NCBI GenBank assembly: GCA_014871385.1
Contig: CM026429.1
Location: 7,474,642 to 7,538,641, forward strand
Source of the DNA: Ceratodon purpureus
Lineage: Eukaryota; Streptophyta; Bryopsida; Pseudoditrichales; Ditrichaceae
DNA length: 64,000 nt
Reading direction: 5' to 3'
Of the stretch, positions 23,801-34,080 are shown in pieces. Under the pieces are notes generated by a model that was given only the letters and a program-made list of their open reading frames with translations, searched no databases and was not told where the DNA came from. The position numbers and the translations under genes are program-made. The stretch's first letter is position 1. The number at the start of each line of letters is the position of its first letter.

Positions 23801-24777
23801 CACGCCAACAGGTACAGACGTTGATCCCCTTCTTGGTTGACTAAACGTCTCGAATGAATCCGATTGTTATGAGAATCCCCCTTTGGCGTTCTTTGTCTCA
23901 ACTAATGCAATATTCCCAAATACTGTATGGTCCACAGGGAAGGAAACCGTGAAGCCCATTGCAGATAAAGGGAAGAAACGTGCCCTTGGATTAAAGAAAG
24001 CAGCACCTTCGGGCTGCGCCAATGGCACGATTGTGACCCTCCCTGAATCTTGCGGGAAAGATAGCACAGTTCCGCAGGAGAACAAAAAGCGACGCGTAAC
24101 GAAACGACCATCAAAGTATTTGGACAGTGTGCCCCCGAGCGACCTTAAGCCCCGATCAGACAAGGTGCTATACTACCCTAACCCTGACCCACTCTAGCTC
24201 TACCTCTTTTCAAGGACATTATGGCGTGTTTGATGATGTGGATAACTCTCAAGTACTAAAGAGTAATAACTGTTTTCCGCAGATTCCAATATCACCTCGA
24301 AGTGCGGTGTGGATCCTACACCCAGACCATCCAAATGAAGCGGTCGCCCTTGGACGCAGCGGTCCTCACTGGCGATCCCAGAAGAAGAAACTCATCCCCT
24401 CTGTACAAGGTATTCAGTGGGAGTTTGGGATGCAGCAAGTGACAGTTGAGCACGTCTACCCCCAACATGCATCAACGAAGGTCCTGTATCCCGAGCATCA
24501 GCGAGAGGGGATTGAGAAACTGTCTGATGCTATCAACGGGGCGTTCGCCGAAGATTCCACCATCGTTTGGAAAACCACCCACCTCCGTTACGTTGAAGTA
24601 AGTAAAGTCAAGTAGCCGATGTGTAATTTCCATATTCTGGTTTCGATGGGTGAATACTACGGTGCAATGCAGGAGCTACCCTGGCTTACGCGGAGAGAGA
24701 CGACGACAACAGCACTCCATGTGCCTAATGATACAAGCGGCACAAGGCCCCGGCACAGACGGCTGCAGCCACCTTGA
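20842..24777 (+). pseudogene. TNPA-like second gene of the CACTA element (9 exons, one in-frame stop)
   Basis: Predicted exons are 20842-20865, 21060-22307, 22437-22556, 22746-22799, 22948-23398, 23551-23811, 23938-24164, 24283-24597 and 24673-24777. Every junction is GT-AG and frame-consistent, giving 935 codons. The N-terminal 200 residues are Gln/Pro/Ser-rich, with a repeated N-x-x-QPQAL(L/M)QYN(Q/P)AQ motif. A basic domain follows (about residues 245-380; KKTAQRRVQRHVKK, then WRKYW). Later come acidic and coiled-coil segments (MARNSEQ/MARNSED duplicated near 23.1 kb), a Lys-rich stretch (NKKRRVTKRPSK), and a folded C-terminal block (SAVWILHPDHPNEAVALG). This matches the TNPA-type DNA-binding partner that CACTA elements encode beside the transposase. 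One TAA at 22179-22181 interrupts exon 2 in frame, right after FPSLVKY. The protein is either truncated there (about 381 aa, keeping the basic domain) or the copy is defective. Confidence 0.7.
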
Positions 24778-25811
24778 ACTTGCGAAGCTAGCGGAGTTGA
24801 TTGTAGAGGTCCTGTTTTCAACCCCAGGGAATGGTCACTGACCGTCTAACTCCATGTGCTGGCAGCCTGTGAATAAAGGTTTTTTTGCTTAACTCGAGCA
24901 AAGCCCGGTACATGTGTTATCGTTTTTTATATGTGAAATGTATTCAGGGTATTACCGTATGTATAATGAACAAAGCAGGCACAGGAATCCATCTATGGGA
25001 GAGGCACTCATGCGTAAGGAGGGTGAGGAGTTTTCCCAGATGAATTCGAATCGCTGACTGGGAAACAGGACTCAGATTTGTACATGATCTGGGTCTCACT
25101 TGAGACGATTTATAAATGAATTTTCTTCTGGTATAAGGCCATTCCTTTTGCTCGGGTCCATATTGGAGCGATTTCTGTGTCTTGCTATCCTATTGAAATA
25201 GCAATTGCAAAGCTTCACCCTAAACCAGTTCACTCAAATGCTTCGACTAATGGGTCTGTACATCATCATTGGATTATTCATCAAACACGACGAATATCAT
25301 CCAACCAGCAATGACACAACATTCATCAATTAGGACAGGTTTCATCGAAACCCTAAATCTGAAGAGGAATACCGAGCTTCCACCTGTCGCGTGGCTATAG
25401 GGTGTTGGCATGAGATGTCATCCCAAGATGACATCCTGAACGAGATGTTGGCACCTGAATGGCCAATACCCCGCAGCAAGGACGGGCCAATATCCCGGCG
25501 TACGCGGTTATCTGGCTCCTCGAATAAAGGGCTCCGATTGGCTGGATAAAAAATAAGAATTCATTTACCCTCGGTTTACCGGAGTTACGTTTTACGAAAA
25601 GTAACATTGTAACTGCGCGCAGTTAGTTCCAAGTTACCCACGGAGGGTGCGCTTCGACAGGGCCCACCCCGCGTCGTTTTGTGACGAAAACCACTCAGTA
25701 GAACTCGGAGGTCAGGTCCCCGCGTTTCTCCGCTGCCGAGTGGAAACCATGTCGCCATGAGAGCTTTTTGCCTATTTCAGGGAATGAAAAACGACCATTT
25801 CGCTACTAGTG
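24778..25811. other. Right subterminal region of the CACTA element
   Basis: About 1 kb from the TNPA-like stop to the right terminus, with no gene. The 3' transcript end probably lies near 24.88 kb, where AATAAAGG is followed by a T-rich run. It includes a palindromic GATGTCATC...GATGACATC at about 25.42 kb. The last 13 bases form the inverted terminus. Confidence 0.55.
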
Positions 25812-27057
25812 CTTGGTCTTCCCAAGAATTATACTGAGTTTCTCTTCGAGTTTTCGTTCCCTCAGTGTGCAGACTGATCCCTCCACGTAAGTCGGTTAGC
25901 TTTACCTGTAGAGCTGAGCCTTACTTTCCATTCCCTGGTCTGTCAGGGTTGCTTGCCTTCGGGCATGACCCCTGTCTTCGCCCCAATTTCGGACAAGAAC
26001 TTCATCGCATTTTTGGTTTGACAGGTGAATGTTATCTTGTCTTCAAAGGTGAAGGTTTTTCGCAGAAAATCTTGGACTTCGTGTGGTGGTGTCCTGCGAG
26101 AGTATATCAATGGCGGCTTCTCATCTTCCACCTTGATCTAATCTGAAGTTTTGGCCAATGGAAGACTGAAGCTTACGCTTGGACGTGTGCCAGGTATGGA
26201 ATAAGCTGACGTGGGAAAACACTTTCATGATACCATCCCATTACGATTTGAGTGAGGAGGTCATGATCAGTCTAATTTTACTTCCGTTATGAAGAATTGA
26301 GTGTGCGGAAAGCATGGCTCTTTTCACAGCATCCAGTCTGCCTTTCCGGTGGCCCTTTCGCCCATCTTCACTATCGATAGGTTCGAGGTCATCTGTTTTT
26401 TGAGATGATAAAATACAGAGTTAACGGACTGAATGGTTTGGGGATGATACAACTGATGAGACGATTTGGTTCTTTTTGCGTTGCACAAGGTCCAAGATGG
26501 TCGCCATGTGGACGGAATATAAGTGGTTCAAGACTGGCGAGGCTTTGGCCTTTCATGTAAGGAAGATCACGCCACAAGAAGCACTCATTGAGTATAATCC
26601 TTTGAATTTCGCAGAGATCCACGGCTCCAGTTTCGGAGCAACCACATCGGTGCAAAGTTAGTACAATTGTATTCATCGTGCTGAATTCAGGAATGGAGAT
26701 AAAAGAAGTGCCCATATATTATTCTGGTTTGCTTTCAACTCAGGTACAGATAATTCAGTTAACATAGTAACTGAAATTTGTAACAAACTTTGAAAGCTCA
26801 TTACCAGCTGGCTACGTCGTCCAGGAATTGAACCGATCATCTTTTTGTACAAATGGGATACCAATACGACTAGTAAGAATGTAATCCAGTGACTACAGCT
26901 AAATTCGTGAAGGCGATTGTACACTTTACACTTGCAACAGTTCTACCCTGGACATCCTCCGACGTTGTTTCTGGAATAAAATGGGCAAATCCATGGTAGC
27001 AAACAGGAGTGATCTGGTGTCGGGGAGGCTCTAATTCCTGTGTATCTGAGGAGGTTC
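25812..27057. other. Intergenic region between the CACTA element and AGT1
   Basis: No gene is recognised. On the minus strand a 62-codon frame (26131-25943) contains a well-composed peptide (VQDFLRKTFTFEDKITFT...) that might be an exon remnant of an unknown gene, but nothing confirms it. The AGT1 3' untranslated region should occupy the right end. Confidence 0.4.
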
Positions 27058-29327
27058 TCACATGCGAGACTTGATCAGTGGAGTCTGCTTTGCAAGATGA
27101 GCCTGAGCAGCAGCCACACCGCTTCCCAGCGTGACTGGGTACCCGACCTCCATCAAGGCCAGCTCCACTCCCGCCAAGGCACCAAGCAATTGCAACTGCA
27201 AGTTCAACATTCATGCTAATCAGAACTGCAACACAGCAAATGACAAGTCTCAGGAGGAAGCAAGATTCAATCTGTGGAGGCAGTGCAAGAGAAAAGAAAT
27301 CGGAGATACCTCGTTAACGTTCCCGAGGTGGCCAATTCGGAAGACCTTTCCTGCAATCTTGTTGAGACCAACTCCAAGGCTGAGATTGTACTTCTTGTAA
27401 GCAATCTTCACAATTTCGTTACTATCGATCCACGACGGCACCACTACTGCGGTCACAGTGTCACTCTTCCACTCGGGCTTCTTTGTACAAAGGGTAAGAC
27501 CCCACGCCCTAACAGCTTGCCTGCCAACAATTGCAATAGAAGCAAATGAGTATATCTGAGCACACATCCAGTCACTTTGAAACTCATAAGTCCATAGTCA
27601 CCAATTACCTACATCGAGGTTCCCAGAAGAGCATACCTGGTAGCTTCAGCGAGACGACAATGGCGGGCAATGACATTGTCGAGCCCTTCCTCATTGAGGA
27701 TCATGTCGAGAGACGCCCTCAGACCGTAGAGCATCTGGCTGGATGGGGTGTAAGGCCAGTAGGATCCTGCCTTATAGAACTTCAGGTAGTCGCCCCAGTC
27801 AAAGAATACACGCGTAGATTTGGAATGCTTGGCGGCTTCCAGTGCTTTCGGGCTTGCACACACAATTCCAAGCCCTGTGGGAAGTGACAGAGCCTTCTGG
27901 GAACCTGTAAGGGCGACGTCCACCTTCCAGTCGTCCATTCGGAAATCAATGGCGCCAATCGATGAAACACCGTCGACCAACAGCAATGCGGGGTGGTGTG
28001 CCGCATCTGTGAACATCGTTTACACAACAAAATCAATGATTGCGCTGGTAATCCTATTGCTCTTTGCGGAGAGTTAGAACTTAAGTCCAACCCTAAGTTC
28101 CAACTTGGTGAATTCACTGATTCCATAAGTTCATAAATGACATGAACTCGTGTCTACTTTGTTAGCTAATCTTGTTGAAGATAAGAGGGAAGATGGTGTG
28201 AGAAAATATTGTTTACCGAGAATGCGACGCACGGCACCGATGTCATTCGTAACTCCGGTAGATGTTTCATTGTGCACCACACAGACAGCCTTTACCGAAT
28301 GTGACCGATCCGCCTGCAGCTTCTGCTTCAAGAGCTCCAAATCAGCGCCCGCACCCCACTCACAATCAATTACATCAACGTCGAAGTTGAAACGCTGCAT
28401 CTGGTCAATCCAGAGAAGGCTGAATTGTCCGAGACGGAAGGAGATGATCTTGTCCCCTGGTGACAATGTGTTCGTCAAGGCACTCTCCCATGCTCCAGTA
28501 CCTAAAACACAAAACCCAAACGAGAAGTGTCAGTCTTGGTAAGCATTCAGCTGAATGCTTCGACTTTCTTTGTCTGCATGTACGCAGAATGGCGACCAGA
28601 TGTTCAGGCCGACACTCTGTAGTAACCAGCGAAATCAAGTTCAGCCTTCGTTTTAGCTAAGCAACGCTGCAATTTTCCATCTCCTGCAAATTACTGACCC
28701 AAAAGCTCCTTGCCACTATCCAATTTCAAAAGCACTACTCAAACAGAGCATCTAGGGATCACGCCGAGAAAGCCCATCTGGAGAAAGCAAAACAAAATAC
28801 CAACAAGAGTGGACAAAATTGAGCTACGCCTGAAGGAGACTAGACAACGATTCACCTAATTCACCATGTCCAGTCTGTCAAGCTTCGAAACAGAGCAGAA
28901 AGACAACAGACCAGTTTAAGTGCTCACAGTTCGCTCAAAATCAGGGATTGGAACCATCAGTAGGCCCTCTCAATACCAAAACCACTTGGCAACTAGCGCT
29001 TCTTCCAACTCTCTTGCACACTCGACTGACTCAGTAATCGTAAAGACAACTCAGTGAACACTCACCGATAGAGAGCTAACATATCCACATCTAGCTTCGC
29101 AGCAAACACTTAGGCAGCTAACCTGTAGTGGGGAAGATGAAGGAAGTGGCAGTGGTGGTGCGGAAGATCTGCTTGACGTCGTCGATGCATGATTTCGAGA
29201 GCTTGGGGAAAGCAGGGGAGCGGTGATCCTCGTTGCTGCGGTTCATGGCCCGCAGGATCGGCTCCGGGACATTGGTCGGGCCTGGGACGAAGAGATGGTT
29301 GCGCCCGGGCGCAGGGTAGTACTCCAT
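27058..29327 (-). CDS. AGT1: Peroxisomal serine:glyoxylate aminotransferase, 5 exons, 402 aa
   Basis: Exons 29327-29123, 28501-28217, 28006-27637, 27520-27310 and 27195-27058 join in frame to 402 aa, close to the roughly 401 aa plant enzyme. The enzyme is PLP-dependent and converts serine plus glyoxylate to hydroxypyruvate plus glycine in photorespiration, in leaf-type peroxisomes. The N-terminus has the family signature MEYYPAPGRNHLFVPGPTNV. The Schiff-base lysine is about Lys201 in GSQKALSLPTG, preceded by the cofactor Asp in LLLVDGVSSIG. Substrate-end motifs VTAVVVPSWID and KVFRIGHLGN are intact. The C-terminus is SRM, a plant PTS1 peroxisomal signal. All introns are GT-AG, the first about 620 bp. 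The start is the only ATG giving the conserved N-terminus. No defects are seen. Confidence 0.97.
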
Positions 29328-30606
29328 GGCTGCAGCGCTACTACTCCTGCAAACTAGCTAGAAACAGAACCACCACGTCGAAGCTAGCTCGACTTCGACT
29401 ACTAGCACTGCGGGTGGATGTGGTTGTTGGCAACTGCAGGTGGCCAAGCCACGGAGGGAGCGAGGTTGATATGAAGGTGCGGATGGAAATGTGGGGTGGC
29501 GGGGACTCCAGTCCTGGATTGTGGGATGGGGCGGGGGTGGTCTTTTGCGATGGAAATTCCACGGCAGCCCGCTCACTTTGCTACTGCAACATCTGAAAGT
29601 CCAGGATAAGGGGCCGCCATTAATTCAGTGTTTTTGGACCAGGAAAAAAAAATACCCTGTGTTGCCTCCGCCATGCACAGTCATTTTCAGAACCACTCTC
29701 GGAAGCTGTCTAGACTCGACAACGTAGCAGCATGACCACTGACTGTTGTCTGCGTTTGAGGATAACAATCTGGATTGGAGGATCAGAGTTTTTAGCGACG
29801 GGCGTTGGGACAGTGGAAGGTGGTGGTGACTGGTTCGTATCTGAAGATATTCTTTTTTTCGTTCTGAAATATTATGGAAATTGCCTCTGAAATCAATTAT
29901 GAGAGAGTAACCTGATGTTTAGAATTGAGTTACCGGAAATCATGTGTGGTTTAGGAAGTTAATCATGGTTGGTGAATTTTGTAGTGGTTGGTAGCCGAAC
30001 GCTGTTTCGTTTAGAGTCATTTCGAGCATTCTTTCGAAATATAGTGGAAGCCCTCTTAGTGATTTTGCTGCACAGACTTGTCAGTGAAATACACGCTCAC
30101 CCTGGTGATATGGTTTAGCAGCATCCTTCATTCAGAGATCGAATTAATCTGGATACAAAGGTTGATGGTTCCTGCTGATAACCTACATCCTGAGAGCCAA
30201 TCAACGCTCAGCTGCTGCAAGAGCTTCTCCTAAAACCAGCTACACAAATTGCTACCCACTCTGTTTAGTTTCTGATTGTAACTAATATTTCCCTGTACAC
30301 AAATATAGACAGAACCATTAACGTTGGCCCATTGTGATATACAAGAGAAGCTGAATTGCTGCCTCGGCGAGGTCCAAAACGGCGCTTGTATCATCACAAA
30401 CGTTTCAAGAGATAACACCACATGGCCTTTCTTGGCTGTTGCCTTGTGGATAAAGACTAGCAGTTCTCATCTTCCATATTTCTGAAAATGATCAAGTGAT
30501 TGACCTTATCAGGAAGACCTCGCATTCGCCCCACCTTGAATTGCGTAGTGAATATACCGGACTGGTCTAGGAGGTGTAATCTCACGTGTATCCAAGCCAC
30601 CATACA
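29328..30606. other. AGT1 promoter and UBR7 3' region
   Basis: About 1.3 kb with no coding signal. The part next to 29327 should carry the AGT1 promoter and 5' untranslated leader. No clear TATA box was identified. The far end holds the UBR7 3' untranslated region. Confidence 0.45.
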
Positions 30607-33437
30607 TCAATTGTGGCGTCGCTTTTTCTGATTCAGAGTCGCAAAGAAGTCGTGGATATCCGCACTGGTAACCGTTCTTCCACTTTCACCAAAAGGAGCC
30701 TGTTAAGCCATAAGCACAAGGGCTCTTCATGATCAGTCTACATGCATATAATCGGCTAAACCCATGAAGAGACTACTCAGAGCAGCTGTTAACTGGAAGG
30801 TCTTTGACCAGATGGTGAAAGGACGATGGAAAGTTAATAGGGAGAAATACCAGAAAGGTCTTCAATTGAGAAGTCATGTCGTTGAAACCATGCAGCAGCT
30901 CTATTTGTTGCACATGACCCAATCCCTTCATCAAATCTAATCCATCAACTTGCGCACGGGACTCTTCTCTTTTTCGTTTCGCTGAAGCTTCATACGACTG
31001 TAGAAACAGCAGGTGAAATTCATCGAGTTGAATTAGCAACACGAAACTAGGACACCATATTAAGCCACTCATATTACAGAGGCAGATCATTCAACAATAA
31101 CGATGGCAACTGATTAGCTCAGCAAAAATGCATGGAGGCTGAGATGACCATGCAGCAATAAAGAAGAAGTATAAGGTATTACCTGCAACGTATCATCTGA
31201 GTCCAGAAGGAAACCAAGCCGCTTTTCTTCGTACATCCTCAGGCAGTTAGGACAACGACAAAGTTGTCCCCGCCAGCTCTTGACCAGAAAGAGTGGCTGC
31301 TCCGGCTGTATAATTGCATTTGAACTCTCTTTCTTCAGCTCACAATGATACCCATTGGACGCGTCTCCACTCTCAACAACCTCAAGAGGAATATCCTCAT
31401 CAATTGGCAAATTCTCTTGCTTTACCACGCACTCCTCTTTAGTATCGTTTGAGTTTTCAGACACTGCAGGTCCTACTTGATTGACACTCGCAATCCCATT
31501 CTCATGAGCAACGTCTGCTTTTGTTTCAGAGATATGTTCCAAAGGGACAGGCTTTCCATTCTCCATACCTGCGAACAAGTACAGATAATAATGTGTTTAA
31601 GAGACCACTCTCATGATGTATCACAGATGCGTCGATTGAAGGATATTGCTACAATCTAGCAGAGCCTTGCGTTGTCTTGTGCACGTGGCAGCTACCCTAA
31701 AAAATACAAGAAATATATTACCTGCTCCATTTGCCTGTTCAACATCCACAGGATCAGTTGACACGTCCGGCACTACCGAGGGAGCAATCACAAAATCTGG
31801 GTACTTGGACAGAAATGAACATTTGGGCACACATGACTTGCATATGAGTTCATCAAAGATGGGCTCTCCTTCCTCGTCTCTTGGGAACTGCAACAAACAT
31901 GAAACTCAACTCAGAAAATTAACCAACAGCTGAATCGTCTTTCCCGTCAAAACACCTTCAAGAGAAAACGCTGGCAGAAAATGTCCGCACAAAAGAAAAC
32001 CACAGTCAATTAGCATTAGGCGGACCTGAAGAGTGGGCGGAAGTCCAAGATGTGCCTCATGAAACCAGTCCTCACAAATGCAACATTGCAGCATCTCGCC
32101 CAAAGCTTCCCCTTCAGGATCTGGATATACACGGTGACATGTACAGTACAAACCCTTATAATTCTGGTTGTATGTGTTATCTGGATTTTCAATCTCTTTG
32201 TCAGCCTGCAGCTTGCAAATGCCCTCTCCGAACTTAGAGTTTCCACAATCACACCGGAAATGCCTCCTGGTCCAGAGCTCCACTACCTGCGGAGAAACAC
32301 CATTTAAATAAAAGGTTAAATTGTCTCCGAAAATTCACCTAATTCCACTGAAAATTACATTAGTACTGCCATTCACAGTGCTATGTAGAAGCCCTACTTC
32401 CTGATGCACTACATAATAATAATGGGGCCTTCCGAAAGGGTTATGAAAGGAACGTACATCATGACCGTCATGGCAGGATAATGAGCACGCAGTGCAGAAA
32501 CCCGCATCGCCGCTCGGTGTACAGGTGAGGCAAGAAAACACAGCCTGGCGCTTCATGTAACCCTTCTTATAAGTGCACTCTTTTCCTTCATCTCCACCCA
32601 GAACCAGATCCGCTTCCTGCGAAGAATCCAACCTGATCATCAGAGTCCAACTTCTGCAACACCATGCTAACGGCTCTCCAGCATAACCCAGAATGAGCCT
32701 ACAAGCCTTCGATTATCTAATTTACGTCATAGAATGTGCACTGCCTCAAAGTCTGGATTAGCCCACAAGTCACAAACAACCAGGGGTTCTACTTTCTGCC
32801 AGATGAGTACTCTGTAAAACAGTTTCAAGCCCCAACTCCTCACTAATGTGACCCATCTATACTCTAGCTCTCTTCCCTCCACGCAAGAGCAACCCCTGCA
32901 AATATTGCAACCACCAATTGACTCCCATCCAAGACACAACCATGTGTCAAAAATAACCGAAGAAAAGAGAGGGAAAGAAAATCATCAACATCAATTGCAC
33001 CCGATGCACCCCAACTCAAGGCAAGTAACGGAGTCAAAATTCAAACACACACGAAGACAAACCACTACACATGCTACAATCCTCACACATTGTTCACAAA
33101 AAAAAAATCTGCGCGCCATGAGCCTGAAACCCTAGCAAGCCTCCCCTCCAACACCCTACCATGCAATCAAACCTCCTAACACATGTAGGAAGGGAGCTCT
33201 CAACCTGAAAGCTCTAACCTAACATCCCCACAAGCGCAGCACTCACAAACAAACCCCCGCTCACAAAAACACATCATCAAAAAAAGCAAAACAAAACACC
33301 GCTCAAAAACTTGAGAAACTCAGAAATGAGAGCAGAAAGAGAGAGAGGGGGCGCACCAGTTCCTCCTCCTCCACTCGCTCCATGTACTCAGCTAACGTGT
33401 GCTCCTCGGCATTCTCCTCGTCCATCATGTCCGCCAT
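30607..33437 (-). CDS. UBR7: UBR7-type E3 ubiquitin ligase, 7 exons, 430 aa
   Basis: Exons 33437-33357, 32616-32458, 32286-32026, 31887-31722, 31568-31183, 30997-30851 and 30699-30607 join in frame to 430 aa, the usual UBR7 size. An acidic N-terminus (MADMMDEENAEEHT) precedes a UBR-box zinc domain: ECTYKKGYMKRQAVFSCLTC, then the FCTACSLSCHDGHD and HFRCDCGNSKFG cysteines, about residues 37-100. A PHD-like finger follows (YCTCHRVYP to CCICEDWFHEAHLG, about residues 125-160). Then come a Ser/Glu-rich linker, a second Cys pair (LCRCPNCLRMYEEKRLGFLLD), and the conserved C-terminal helices (GHVQQIELLHGFNDM and DIHDFFA) ending in KKRRHN. Animal UBR7 acts as an E3 and has been linked to H2B ubiquitination. 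The plant substrate is not known from sequence. The first donor is GTGCGC, a weaker GT site. It is divergent from the OFD1-like gene. Confidence 0.95.
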
Positions 33438-34080
33438 CTTCACACCCCACCTTCTTCACCTGCAAATTCAACCCCACAAACAACACTCTACTCAAATGTG
33501 GAAACTCCTCCAGTTGGGTAGCGAGCGAGAGGAGATGGTTGTGCAGAGAACTGTGAGAAGAGTTGAGAAGAGAGCAAGAGCATCGTCCCCCTGCTTCTGA
33601 TTCCCGCCCAAATTGTTGTTCCCCCTTCCTGACCAGCCCACCGTATAACGGTATTCCTGCAAATACCAACGGGCACCTAAATATACTGGGCGATGTAGGC
33701 CCGGTTGCAACTTCATCGCCAGATGATCATCATGTTTGTGTCGTTGATCATGGTCCTGTTTTTGTGATTCTCTAGGGTGTGGGTCCCCTGTTTTCATCCC
33801 CATGTTATGTAACCACTGTTTTTCCTCATGTGGAAGTTTGCATGTTGAGGTTCATCGGAGTTGATAATTCTTAATCTGATGTTGATCAATCATATGCAGG
33901 TGATTAAATCATATGGAGGATCATATGGAGGGTTGATTGGATGAGTAAGGAGATCGACTGTGGTGCGGATTTGGGAGGTTGATTGCGTTTTTGAGGTTTG
34001 GAAGATGATCGTGATGTGGAGTTCATGCTGTGGGATTGATATGTGATTTTTGGGGGAGTGGGAAGGGTGGTTGTTTGGAG
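33438..34080. promoter_or_regulatory. Shared head-to-head promoter region of UBR7 and OFD1
   Basis: Only 643 bp separate the ATGs of the two divergent genes, so the interval must hold both leaders and promoters. It is GC-poor toward the OFD1 side. No TATA box is obvious, which is common for bidirectional promoters of constitutive genes. Confidence 0.6.

Larger units (their letters stand above)
5496..25811 (-). mobile_element. Complete 20.3-kb CACTA (En/Spm-type) transposon
   Basis: The left end reads CACTAGTAGCGAA at 5496. The right end at 25811 is the inverted copy of the same 13 bases. The terminal similarity continues imperfectly to about 29 bp, with an identical CGTTTTTCATT block at positions 19-29 of each end. 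The flanks carry CTT at 5493-5495 and CTT at 25812-25814, a perfect 3-bp target-site duplication. Inside are a transposase gene (minus), a TNPA-like gene (plus), an F-box-like gene (plus), an unknown accessory gene (minus), remnants of a host-type oxidoreductase gene, and a nested solo LTR. Strand is given by the transposase. The perfect duplication, paired termini and open transposase suggest a fairly recent and possibly mobile copy. Confidence 0.93.
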
